A DNA stretch of 60,328 bases. Origin: DASUFP01 sp036274495 (lineage in GTDB: Bacteria > Bacteroidota > Bacteroidia > AKYH767-A > OLB10). Shown here piece by piece: positions 9,710-17,379 of the stretch. The translations under genes were made by a program, and so were the position numbers. The stretch lies in NCBI GenBank assembly GCA_036274495.1, contig DASUFP010000107.1:1-60328 (forward strand), written 5' to 3'. Numbering within the stretch: the stretch's first letter is position 1; every line of letters starts with the position of its first letter. Under the pieces are notes generated by a model. That model was not told the origin of the DNA, did not search any database, and saw only the letters and a program-made list of their open reading frames with translations.

Positions 9710-10369
9710 ATGTTTATAGGACATTTTGCCATTGGGTATGCTGCTAAAAAAACGGTGCCGGATGTTTCGCTGGGCACCTTATTTATAGCGGCACAATTTC
9801 TCGACTTGTTGTGGCCGGTGTTATTGCTCTTAGGCATCGAGCGGGCAGAAATTGTTCCGGGCATCACCGTACTCACGCCATTCGATTTCACACACTATCC
9901 CTACACACATAGTTTGGCCATGGCGTTGTTATGGTCGGTGGTGGTGGGTGGCTGTTATTATATTTTTAAGAAAGAGCGCTTTACCGCTTTTATATTAGGG
10001 TTGTGTGTGGTAAGCCACTGGGTATTGGACCTGTTGGTGCATCGCCCCGATTTACCCTTGTACCCGGGCGATTCCCCTGTATTTGGAATGGGATTGTGGA
10101 ATCAGCCGTTGGCGGCAATTGCGCTCGAAGCACTCATTTTTATTTTTGGCGTAGCACGTTATTTGTCGTGCACCACACCCAAAAACAAAACCGGAACCAT
10201 TGTTACCTGGGTGCTCATCCTCTTTTTGGTTTTTGTTTACCTCGCCAATTTTTTTGGTCCGCCGCCGCCCAACATGCAGGCCGTTGCATGGGCCGGCAAT
10301 CTCCAGTGGCTGTTTGTAGTGCTGGCTTTCTGGTCCGATAAAAACCGGCAACCGCGGCTTTCAAACTAA
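9710..10369 (+). CDS. Integral-membrane metal-dependent hydrolase-like protein (YdjM/DUF457-type)
   Basis: A 219-residue inner-membrane protein with five or six hydrophobic helices. Conserved polar residues in otherwise apolar helices suggest a membrane metal site as in the YdjM/DUF457 family: His5 in GHFAIGYAAK, Asp33 in AQFLDLLWP, the HYPYTHSL motif near 63 and SHWVLDLLVHRPD near 102. The activity of these relatives is largely uncharacterised, so metal-dependent hydrolase is a family name rather than a known reaction. The start at 9710 gives a GHFAIGYA N-terminus that matches the family. No operon partner is visible. Confidence 0.75.
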   Translation: MFIGHFAIGYAAKKTVPDVSLGTLFIAAQFLDLLWPVLLLLGIERAEIVPGITVLTPFDFTHYPYTHSLAMALLWSVVVGGCYYIFKKERFTAFILGLCVVSHWVLDLLVHRPDLPLYPGDSPVFGMGLWNQPLAAIALEALIFIFGVARYLSCTTPKNKTGTIVTWVLILFLVFVYLANFFGPPPPNMQAVAWAGNLQWLFVVLAFWSDKNRQPRLSN

Positions 10370-10640
10370 TCGCAGTCGGTTTATGCAAATGCAACAATGG
10401 GGCGAAAGGTATCGTCTTGCTTCGTAGCACCACGGCTCTAATCCCTCCCTTCAAATCCGCTCTCCCGCAGTCGCATTCACAGCCCGAAAGCCCGGCAGTT
10501 CAATTGAAAATTTGATAGAATCGCATAAATAATTGATAAACAGATATTTATAAATCAAAATAAATCGCATTTTTTTAATAGAAACCATTTGAATACCTTT
10601 ATAACAACAAGTGTTTTTTGCATAATTAAACTTTTGCACC

Positions 10641-12041
10641 ATGAAAAAAATTCTTACGCTATGTATTGCCCTCCTTGCCGGCTATTCGGTACAGGCGACG
10701 CACCTGATGGGTGGCGAACTCACGGTTGAGCATATAGGAGGAAACGATTATGTGATTCACTTCACCGCTTATCGCGACACGCTCGGTATTCCTTTTGCTA
10801 CTACCGCGCAGTTTGATGTGTACGACAGTTCTTATACTTATTTGTTTAGTTCAACCACATCGCAGTTCACCAACTCCGGTTCGTTACTGCCGGGATATCC
10901 ATACGGAGTTGAGACCTATTTTTTCATCGACACCATCTCCGTGTCCGGCCCCGGCACTTATCATGTCAGCTGGACCAACTGTTGCCGCAATGGTGCCATT
11001 CAGAATTTAACGGATCCGTTAGCGGAGAACATGTTTCTGACAACCACCTTCACCAACATTGCAGGTGCCGCTAATTCCACTCCGGTATTTTTAGCGCCTC
11101 CTGTTACGTTTCTGCCAATTAACCAGCCCTGGCAATACAACTCCTTACCTTTCGATATCGACGGCGATTCCATGACCTGGTCCATTGATACACCTCTTAC
11201 GGCAATGAATGCCTATTGCACCGGATGGCTCACCCCATCGGCAGCAGCACCGGCCGATGCCTTTACCATTGATCCGGTAACGGGCGAAATCAGCTGGACA
11301 CCTGACGCGCTGGGTAATTTTGTCGCGTCTATTCTGGTGGAGGAATTCCGAAGCGGACAAAAAATCGGAGAAATCCGCCGCGACTATCAGATGATTGTGA
11401 TTCCCGATACCAACAAGTGTCCCGTAATTGTTGACCTGGGTAACATCCCGCGCAACGCACAAGGATATTCTTATTTGCGCACCATGGCAGGTGTGCCCTT
11501 AAATGTTACACTGCATGCCGAAGATCCCGAAGGCGATCCGGTTGAATTTGTTGCCTTTGGTGAGCCGTTCCTCTTGCCACAGCATGCAGCCACCTTTACC
11601 ACACAGGCTTATCATACAACCAACAAAGTGGGAACCTTCAGCTGGACACCCTCACAGGCACAGGTGCGCAACAAACCGTATATAGTGGTGTTCCGTGTCC
11701 GCGACAACATCTTCAGCGGCGACAATTCGGTGTTGATTTACGTCGACCGCAATCCCTCACTCGGATCACCGTCCGAAAATTTCTTAGGCGAGCTATATCC
11801 TAACCCGGCACCCGGTCCTGTAGTATTGCCGTTCACCTTAAAAGACGATGCAGATGTTTCCTTCTCCGTATTCGGAATAACTGGCAGTAAAGTATATGAG
11901 AAGTCATTCGGATATTTACCAAAGGGCCAATACTCGCAGGAGCTGATGCTCAACCTGAGTGCAGGCACCTACTTTGTGCGCATGGTAGTAAACGGCAACA
12001 ATGCCAACGTCCAGCGGCTCATTATCGGCTCCGGCAACTAA
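10641..12041 (+). CDS. T9SS cargo with N-terminal ATHLMGGEL domain and cadherin-like modules
   Basis: A secreted protein of 466 residues. After a signal peptide ending SVQA comes an ATHLMGGELTVEHIGG...TAYRD segment. This matches an N-terminal domain that recurs in large surface proteins of Bacteroidota (A[ST]HxxGGE...YRDC). The middle repeats two Ig/cadherin-like modules (FDIDGDSMTWSIDTPL, then AEDPEGDPVEF) that look like putative-Ig or dystroglycan-type folds. A T9SS sorting domain starts at LYPNPAPGP and ends VQRLIIG. The gene at 30788 has the same N-terminal domain. A strong terminator follows 20 nt after the stop. Probably a surface-exposed protein; no enzyme motif was seen. Confidence 0.85.
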   Translation: MKKILTLCIALLAGYSVQATHLMGGELTVEHIGGNDYVIHFTAYRDTLGIPFATTAQFDVYDSSYTYLFSSTTSQFTNSGSLLPGYPYGVETYFFIDTISVSGPGTYHVSWTNCCRNGAIQNLTDPLAENMFLTTTFTNIAGAANSTPVFLAPPVTFLPINQPWQYNSLPFDIDGDSMTWSIDTPLTAMNAYCTGWLTPSAAAPADAFTIDPVTGEISWTPDALGNFVASILVEEFRSGQKIGEIRRDYQMIVIPDTNKCPVIVDLGNIPRNAQGYSYLRTMAGVPLNVTLHAEDPEGDPVEFVAFGEPFLLPQHAATFTTQAYHTTNKVGTFSWTPSQAQVRNKPYIVVFRVRDNIFSGDNSVLIYVDRNPSLGSPSENFLGELYPNPAPGPVVLPFTLKDDADVSFSVFGITGSKVYEKSFGYLPKGQYSQELMLNLSAGTYFVRMVVNGNNANVQRLIIGSGN

Positions 12042-12060
12042 CCTCACACATTACTTACAC

Positions 12061-12094
12061 AAAGTGCCATGCTTGCGGCATGGCACTTTTTTTT
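12061..12094 (+). terminator. Intrinsic terminator of the 10641-12041 gene
   Basis: A perfect 12-bp stem pairs AAAGTGCCATGC (12061-12072) with GCATGGCACTTT (12078-12089). The loop is TTGCG and a T-run follows. Confidence 0.9.
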
Positions 12095-12245
12095 GTGCCT
12101 TCAATTTAGGGTTCAAAGCATCAAATGAGGGTTTGCAGGTTATCGTGCTGGATCGCCTTCCCACTACCCCGTAACTACTAATCAATAAAACAGTTACGTT
12201 ACCCGGGCTTACCATTCCGCACATGCCGGCGTTACCTCATCGCAT

Positions 12246-12379
12246 AATTATTTTTCCAAAACACTACGGGTTTTCCTGTAGCAGGGTAGGTGGGTAGGGC
12301 TAAATGTGATAATTTTAGGGTGTGGGGGTTGGAGGTGGTGTATGTATGTTAGGCGCTACTATCTAGCGGGTATCGATTA
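12246..12379 (+). repeat. Dispersed element R1 (leads cassettes 1 and 2)
   Basis: First of four copies of an intergenic element. In order it contains a small hairpin (CTACGGG-TTTT-CCTGTAG), a GTGATAATTTTAGGG block, a G-rich run, TATGTATGTTAGGCGCTA (ending 12358) and a CGGGTATCGATTA tail. It ends exactly where GTTGGCAAGC, the start of cassette 1, begins at 12380. The stretch from 12095 to 12245 holds nothing recognised. Confidence 0.75.
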
Positions 12380-12397
12380 GTTGGCAAGCATTAAAAA

Positions 12398-12577
12398 ATG
12401 ACTCGAAAGAAACAGATAACATTCTCGATTGGACTCATAATTCTTGGTTGGATTTTAAATGCAATTGCTTGGACTGTTGCAGGACCACACCCAACAAATA
12501 CAATTTTCTTAGTCGTAGGTGTTTCGGGGTTTATAGGTGGACTAATTTGGCTATTGATTGCATTGATAAGTAAATAA
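12398..12577 (+). CDS. Small 59-residue membrane protein
   Basis: This short gene reads MTRKKQITFSIGLIILGW and ends LLIALISK. It has two predicted transmembrane helices (about residues 8-27 and 35-56) and a basic N-terminus. Its TAA overlaps the next ATG by one base (TAATG), which supports genuine translation and coupling to the 124-residue protein. No family was recognised. It is the first gene of cassette 1, only 9 nt after the cassette start motif, so its promoter may lie in or before R1. Confidence 0.65.
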   Translation: MTRKKQITFSIGLIILGWILNAIAWTVAGPHPTNTIFLVVGVSGFIGGLIWLLIALISK

Positions 12578-12951
12578 TGGACGAATTCAATTATATAAAA
12601 TTTAAAGACCCGAAAAGCGAATCTGTTGTTGATTCAAGTCGATTTGAAAACGCTGTGGTCAAAATTCTATCGACTATTCTACCAAAAGCTAACCCTGACT
12701 TTGACAAACTAATTGACCAAGTTGACTATTGGTTAGTAGAATACAATCGAACCGAAAACGCAGCTTGGAGGGAAATTGGATTTGACAAAAATGACCATTC
12801 AATTGTTGCAATGCCTTTGGGTCAGAATTATGGGTATTGGACTGACAATCATTTGACTCTTGACGATTTTGAAGCTTTTGGAGTGACAGCAATTGCACAG
12901 GACGAATTTGAAAACGAATGGACTGAATTTGAAAAGAGAAAAGAAAAATAA
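12577..12951 (+). CDS. Hypothetical 124-residue acidic protein of cassette 1
   Basis: A soluble, acidic protein (many Asp/Glu, no signal peptide or membrane segment). A central stretch REIGFDKNDHSIVAMPLGQNYGYWTDN is followed by LTLDDFEAFG and a charged C-terminus. No known family was recognised. The gene is coupled to the 59-residue membrane protein before it by a TAATG overlap, so the two may act as a pair. Its stop codon lies directly at the start of the attC-like site, as expected for a cassette gene. Confidence 0.65.
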   Translation: MDEFNYIKFKDPKSESVVDSSRFENAVVKILSTILPKANPDFDKLIDQVDYWLVEYNRTENAAWREIGFDKNDHSIVAMPLGQNYGYWTDNHLTLDDFEAFGVTAIAQDEFENEWTEFEKRKEK

Positions 12952-12952
12952 C

Positions 12953-13151
12953 GCTTGCCAACAAAACCTATACGCAATGCGGGCTGAAGGGTTATCCGAA
13001 AAGTCGGTGCTTTTAATCCGCCAAAGCTCCGCTTTGACGTTTTTGTTGAATAAATTTAAAAACACAAAACGCAGCTTTGGCTACCGTTTGTGCCAGATTG
13101 AAGGTTTCGGCTTTTCTATCCCGCACTGCGCATAGCCGGAACGTTATAGGC
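12953..13151 (+). repeat. attC-like imperfect inverted repeat, site 1
   Basis: The left arm (12953-12983, containing CTATACGCAATGCGGG) pairs with the right arm (13120-13151, CCCGCACTGCGCATAG) with two mismatches. The outer ends are GCTTGCCAAC and GTTATAGGC. The loop region (12995-13110) is long and has internal inverted repeats such as CCAAAGCTCCGCTTTG. This is the longest of the sites. Confidence 0.65.
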
Positions 13152-15181
13152 AACCCTATGACGACAGTGCTAACATCAAACTGACTGCATAAACCGAACA
13201 GACATGAACAATAAAATCGCAAGGACAATTTTAGTAGCACTTTTATCGGTGACACTTTTTCAGTGCAACAACACCTCAATTACAAACACAATTAAATTGC
13301 ACCCAGAAGACCCATTTAAAAACACGATTGTTCCAAGTCAGACATTTGACATTGACAGCAAACAAGACAATGTTGTTGAAGGTAAAAACGGAACAGTTCT
13401 AGTTTGTCCGAAAGGTTGTTTCAAAAATGCGAAAGGTGAAATCGTTGAGGACAATGTAAAAATTGAACTCTCCGAAGCTCTGTCCTTAGAAGATATGTTG
13501 CTTTCAAACTTGACAACAAATTCAGACGGCAAGCAACTTGAAACAGACGGAATGATTTATTTCAACGCAACTGCAAATGGAGAACAACTCACAATCAACA
13601 AAGACAATCCCATTCACATTGAAATTCCGACAACAGAAAAGAAAGCAGGAATGATGGCTTACAAAGGCATCAGAGATGAAAAGGGAAACATGAATTGGGT
13701 TGAGCCAAAAGCGTTGGACAATTATCTTGTAACAGTTGACATCAACTCACTTGATTTTCTTCCGCAAGGTTTTCAAACCCAAGTTGACAAAGGAATGCCT
13801 TACAAGAAATACAAAACAGCAACACAAGGCTTAACCGACAGTTTGTATTATCAACTTTCGGTAACAGACGGCAGTTCATTGATACAGGGTTTTGTTCCGA
13901 CAAATTACAACGAACCCTATTACAATAAAAGCAAGCAAGTAGTAAAAGGAAAATATACTTCTACCTCTTATCTTGTAAATGCAAAAGACGAGGCAGTAAA
14001 TGATAGTTCAGCATCAAAATCAATTTGTGGAATTGACCCAGCAATTATTAAAGTCATCAAGTCGGAAAAATATCAGAACACATTTATTGCAACAAGAGAA
14101 TTTGAAGCAAGGCTGAAAATTATTTTCAAAACTTGCAACAACGCAGTTCTTGAAACTTACATCAACAATCTTGACAAAAATCTTTATGAAGTTGATAGCA
14201 TAGCAGCAATCACAGTTGGAGAGAGCAAATATTATAATGACTTTGTAAACTTTTCACAACAGCGACTGACAAAGGTTAAGCAAGCCGACAAGTATGCAGA
14301 CCTTTTAAAAGGATACTATGAAAAGCAACTTGTAAAAGTGAAATCAGAGTTGGAGAAGCGACAAGAGAAAGTGATGAAAGAACTTAATGACAAGAATAAA
14401 GAAGCACAAGAAGTTGCTGACGATTACAAGAAACTGCTTTGGAAAAGAGAGAAATACAGAATGGAAATTTATGGTTTCAATTGGACTGAAACAGGTTGGG
14501 TAAATATTGACAAAGGAACATTACCGAAAAGTTGGGGAACAAAAGTGACCGAAGGAATATTTGTTGATAATGGAAAAGAGTTTGACAGAGTTTACTCCTA
14601 CTTTGTTTTCACTTCAATAAAAAGTTTATACCGACTGAATACAACAGACAATGTAGAATTTTATGCAGGTAACGACCAAGCCAAACAAATGCTGATGCCG
14701 AAAGATGGAAAAGCAATCCTAATTTCTATTGGCTACAAAGGAGAAACGCCATCACTTGCAATTAAAGAGTTTGAACTTAGTGAACCAATAAAATACAATT
14801 TAACTCTTACTCATTCTACTTTGGACAAAGTGAAAGAAGCAATCAGACCTTATGAAAAGTATGCGAAAGAAAATAAGATAAGTAAAGACCTTGAATTCAT
14901 GGCGAAGTTTTACAAAGAAGAACAACGACAAAAAGAGTTGAAAAAAGAAAGTGAATTTATCTTGCAACTTTGGAACATTGCTTTTCCCTGTTGTGCAACA
15001 CAAGCCGACACCATAAGGTATGAACAATAATAACAAATGACAGACAGAAGGGCAGCCGATAACACGGGTTTGGCAAAAGTGGCGGTTCAGTGCTCCGCAG
15101 ACACATTTGTGGTTAATCAAAGTTTGGTTCTCCGCATCAACATTTGTGGTGAAAATCGCCACCTTCGCCAAGCCCGAAATC
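13143..15181 (+). mobile_element. Cassette 2: large lipoprotein gene + attC-like site
   Basis: Starts with GTTATAGGC (13143-13151). Its 3' site opens with GCCGATAAC (15055-15063), the reverse complement in eight of nine positions. It holds one gene. Confidence 0.55.
13204..15030 (+). CDS. 608-residue lipoprotein of unknown function
   Basis: A secreted lipoprotein: the hydrophobic N-terminus ends in a lipobox (TLFQC, Cys21). Residues 55-175 form a beta-rich module (GKNGTVLVCPKGCF, KIELSEAL, LTTNSDGKQLETDGMIYF) of a type recurring in Bacteroidota lipoproteins and resembling ZU5-like sandwiches; this assignment is an inference. Residues 380-425 are a strongly charged probable coiled coil (KSELEKRQEKVMKELNDK). 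The rest shows no motif I recognise. It is the only gene of cassette 2, and the stop is 25 nt before the attC-like site. The codon use is more AT-rich than that of neighbouring host genes, consistent with acquisition. Confidence 0.75.
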   Translation: MNNKIARTILVALLSVTLFQCNNTSITNTIKLHPEDPFKNTIVPSQTFDIDSKQDNVVEGKNGTVLVCPKGCFKNAKGEIVEDNVKIELSEALSLEDMLLSNLTTNSDGKQLETDGMIYFNATANGEQLTINKDNPIHIEIPTTEKKAGMMAYKGIRDEKGNMNWVEPKALDNYLVTVDINSLDFLPQGFQTQVDKGMPYKKYKTATQGLTDSLYYQLSVTDGSSLIQGFVPTNYNEPYYNKSKQVVKGKYTSTSYLVNAKDEAVNDSSASKSICGIDPAIIKVIKSEKYQNTFIATREFEARLKIIFKTCNNAVLETYINNLDKNLYEVDSIAAITVGESKYYNDFVNFSQQRLTKVKQADKYADLLKGYYEKQLVKVKSELEKRQEKVMKELNDKNKEAQEVADDYKKLLWKREKYRMEIYGFNWTETGWVNIDKGTLPKSWGTKVTEGIFVDNGKEFDRVYSYFVFTSIKSLYRLNTTDNVEFYAGNDQAKQMLMPKDGKAILISIGYKGETPSLAIKEFELSEPIKYNLTLTHSTLDKVKEAIRPYEKYAKENKISKDLEFMAKFYKEEQRQKELKKESEFILQLWNIAFPCCATQADTIRYEQ

Positions 15182-15187
15182 GTTATC
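15055..15187 (+). repeat. attC-like imperfect inverted repeat, site 2
   Basis: The arms run from GATAAC at 15058 and to GTTATC at 15182-15187. The left arm (A)CGGGTTTGGCAAAAGTGGCG pairs with the right arm CGCCACCTTCGCCAAGCCCG. The right arm has a short unpaired AAATC, placed as in site 3. The loop contains two copies of ACATTTGTGGT. Confidence 0.8.
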
Positions 15188-15196
15188 CCATTTTTA

Positions 15197-15589
15197 ATGC
15201 ACCAGGACATAAAAACATACAACGCCAGTCAAACGGCCGCCGTCAGGGAAATATGTGACAAGCTGTCGTCCATCATCGACCGCGAATTAAAAAATGCTGA
15301 AAGCAAAGTGTGGCATGCGCATCCTGTCTGGTTTATAAACGAAAATCCCATTGTCGGTTACAGCAAACAAAAAGCCGGTATCCGGCTCATGTTCTGGAGC
15401 GGTGCCGGTTTCGATGAGGAACTGTTAAACGTAAGAGGAAAAAAGTTTAAAGACGCATCAATCTTCTACACTGCCGTTTCCGAAATCAAACCGGCCGATC
15501 TGAAGCGCTGGCTGCAAAAGTCCATCGAAATACAGTGGGACTATAAAAACATAGTAAAGCGAAAAGGGCGGCTGGAGAAGTTGACGTAA
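15197..15589 (+). CDS. DUF1801 (YdhG-like) domain protein
   Basis: A small cytoplasmic protein of 130 residues. The sequence KVWHAHPVWFINENPIVGYS followed by IRLMFWSGAGF is typical of DUF1801/YdhG proteins, whose function is unknown although some are annotated as iron chaperone-like. The start at 15197 is chosen because the 30 codons before it come from the inverted repeat. Codon use is more GC-rich than in the cassettes on either side, so this looks like a resident gene whose upstream region was replaced by the attC-like site ending only 9 nt before the ATG. Confidence 0.8.
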   Translation: MHQDIKTYNASQTAAVREICDKLSSIIDRELKNAESKVWHAHPVWFINENPIVGYSKQKAGIRLMFWSGAGFDEELLNVRGKKFKDASIFYTAVSEIKPADLKRWLQKSIEIQWDYKNIVKRKGRLEKLT

Positions 15590-15677
15590 CCGCGAATGAC
15601 ATTAGTTGCCGAAACGGCCATGTGCCGGAAATAATAAATTAATACCGATTTCAACTGGAACAATTTCCTTAACGGAC

Positions 15678-15936
15678 TCTTTTCAGCGCCCTGACCAGAA
15701 AACTGCCATTTTTTTATATTGCTCACGGCAAATGGCTGATAATCAGAATCTTATTGCCTAATGCGATAACTTCTTCTACTGTCCTTATGCTCCATCTGAA
15801 TGAATTATTTTTTCAAATCCCTACGGGTTTTCCTGTAGGAGGGTAGGTGCGTAGGGCTAATTGTGATAATTTTAGGGGGTGGGGGGTGAGGGGGAGTTTG
15901 GTGTGGTGTGTGGTAGTTAGGGGAAAGAGACCATTT
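15678..15936 (+). repeat. Dispersed element R2 with extended upstream arm
   Basis: Shares about 240 bp with R3, from TCTTTTCAGCG at 15678 through the CTACGGG hairpin (15821-15838) to GTTAG at 15916-15920. It contains three long G runs (about 15873-15895). The accessory unit after it starts at GCTAGCGGTC (15937). No other content was recognised in 15590-15936. Confidence 0.75.
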
Positions 15937-15989
15937 GCTAGCGGTCAATCAAAAACGACAGAACAAAACATAGATTAAATTTGAAAAAC

Positions 15990-15997
15990 TAACTTTG
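15990..15997 (+). promoter_or_regulatory. Probable -7 box for the PLD gene
   Basis: TAACTTTG matches TAnnTTTG exactly, 23 nt before the ATG at 16020. No well-spaced -33 box was found. Confidence 0.5.
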
Positions 15998-16019
15998 TAA
16001 AGTGTAAAAAAAAGGGACT

Positions 16020-16769
16020 ATGCCAAAATATTTAAGGACATCAGGAATAACTGCAGAAGTTGAAGAATTGATCAGAGAAGCTCGAGAAAGACTTTATATA
16101 ATAAGCCCTTATCTAAAACTTTCCGACAACATTAGAGAACTACTTAATGACAAAGAAAGAGAAAAAGCAGAAGTTCGAATAATTTTTGGGAAGCAAGAAC
16201 TTAATCCAGGAGAAATGAGCTATCTACAAAACTTAAAATATGTACGCCTTTATTTTTCAAAGAATCTTCATGCAAAATGCTATCTCAACGAAAAGAAAAT
16301 GATTATTTCATCTATGAATCTTTACGAATTTTCACAACAGAATAACAGAGAAATGGGTATTTTGATCGAAAGAGAAAATGAAGCGGATCGATCTGTTTAC
16401 GAAGATGCTTGGAGGGATATTGAATCTATTTTAAATAATGCCACTGACTTCTCATATGTAGAGGCCCCAAAAGAAATTGGAAAGGAAAAAATAGAGACAA
16501 CATTTATAAAACCTCAAAAACAAGAAACCATACCTAATAATCAGACAACATTTAAGGGGAAATATTTATCCGCAACTGCGCTATCAAAGGAATTAGGAAT
16601 TTCAGCAAAAGACCTCCAATATAAATTTGAAAAACTAAAATGGATTGAAAAGAAGAATGACGAATGGGTTTTAACAAATCTTGGGAAAAGCAAAGGCGCA
16701 GAAATTAAAAAGGGACAGTATGGAGATTATATAGCTTATCCAGAAACAGTTTTAAGTGAATTAATATGA
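16020..16769 (+). CDS. PLD-superfamily nuclease-like protein with C-terminal winged-helix-like domain
   Basis: A cytoplasmic protein of 249 residues. Residues 15-130 form one phospholipase D-type domain: a YIISPYLKLSDNIRELL opening strand, then an HKD-like motif LHAKCYLNEKKMIISSMN near 83-100. His and Lys are present, but the usual Asp is Glu, and SSMN replaces GSxN. Single-HKD proteins such as Nuc and BfiI act as dimers and cut DNA. The C-terminal ~70 residues (LSATALSKELGISAKDLQYK, then a W-x-LT strand) look like the winged helix found in KilAC-type proteins and may bind DNA. It lies between two near-identical 240-bp repeats with its own -7 box. Probably a defence or restriction nuclease; this is inference. 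Confidence 0.75.
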   Translation: MPKYLRTSGITAEVEELIREARERLYIISPYLKLSDNIRELLNDKEREKAEVRIIFGKQELNPGEMSYLQNLKYVRLYFSKNLHAKCYLNEKKMIISSMNLYEFSQQNNREMGILIERENEADRSVYEDAWRDIESILNNATDFSYVEAPKEIGKEKIETTFIKPQKQETIPNNQTTFKGKYLSATALSKELGISAKDLQYKFEKLKWIEKKNDEWVLTNLGKSKGAEIKKGQYGDYIAYPETVLSELI

Positions 16770-16772
16770 TGT

Positions 16773-16855
16773 CTAACAAGAAGTGCGAATCGCTCTAAAC
16801 AGCTACCAATTCAGCCAAGTTGTGCATTCAAAAGGCAGTTTAGTTGTTAATCATA
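16773..16855 (+). repeat. Degenerate attC-like remnant after the PLD gene
   Basis: TCTAACAAG (16772-16780) can pair with TTGTTAA (16844-16850), but the inner arms do not pair well. It may be a decayed cassette end. The rest of 16856-17049 holds no recognised feature. Confidence 0.3.
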
Positions 16856-17049
16856 AATTATTTTTTCAATGCAATTTTTGTGGTCATGGTCCCGCACTTA
16901 TTTAGCTGCAAACCATTGTACCACATTACTTAAACAAATCAAAAACGCCTTTACAGCAAAAGCCCAATAATCACCTTAAAAACCTACCAAATATTACGGT
17001 ATTGACTGGGCAACACTGCTTAAAAGTGGAGCATTTGCTTTCAGCGTGT

Positions 17050-17307
17050 TCTTTTCAGCGTCCCGACCAGAAAACTCCCACTTTTTTATGTTGCTGACGT
17101 CAAATATCTGATAATCATGATGTTATTACCTAATGCGATAACTTCTTCTACTGTCCTTATGCTCCATCTGAATGAATTATTTTTTCAAATCCCTACGGGT
17201 TTCCCTGTAGTAGGGTAGGTGGCATAGGTAAATTGTGATAATTTTAGGAGGTGGGGGTTGGAGGAGGTTATGTATGTTAGGCGCTAATTTGTATCGGGTA
17301 TAAATAA
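17050..17307 (+). repeat. Dispersed element R3 (leads cassettes 4 and 5)
   Basis: Nearly identical to R2 over 17050-17275. It then carries TATGTATGTTAGGCGCTA and a CGGGTATAAATAA tail like R1. It ends exactly at GTTAGCGGT (17308), the start of the next cassette. Confidence 0.75.
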
Positions 17308-17379
17308 GTTAGCGGTAATTATATAGCGACAGTACAACTTGACAATTTGTAACGGACAGACAACTTAAAAAATGATAAA

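Larger units (their letters stand above)
12380..13142 (+). mobile_element. Cassette 1: small membrane protein + 124-aa protein + attC-like site
   Basis: The unit starts with GTTGGCAAGC (12380-12389). Its exact reverse complement GCTTGCCAAC (12953-12962) opens the inverted-repeat site at its 3' end, as R' and R'' do in integron cassettes. It carries two overlapping small genes and is more AT-rich than the flanking host genes. Confidence 0.6.

Noticed and set aside
13204..15030. The 608-residue lipoprotein as a defence effector
   Set aside because: It has a lipobox and a beta-rich envelope-type domain but no nuclease, NTPase or toxin motif. Cassette location alone is not enough.
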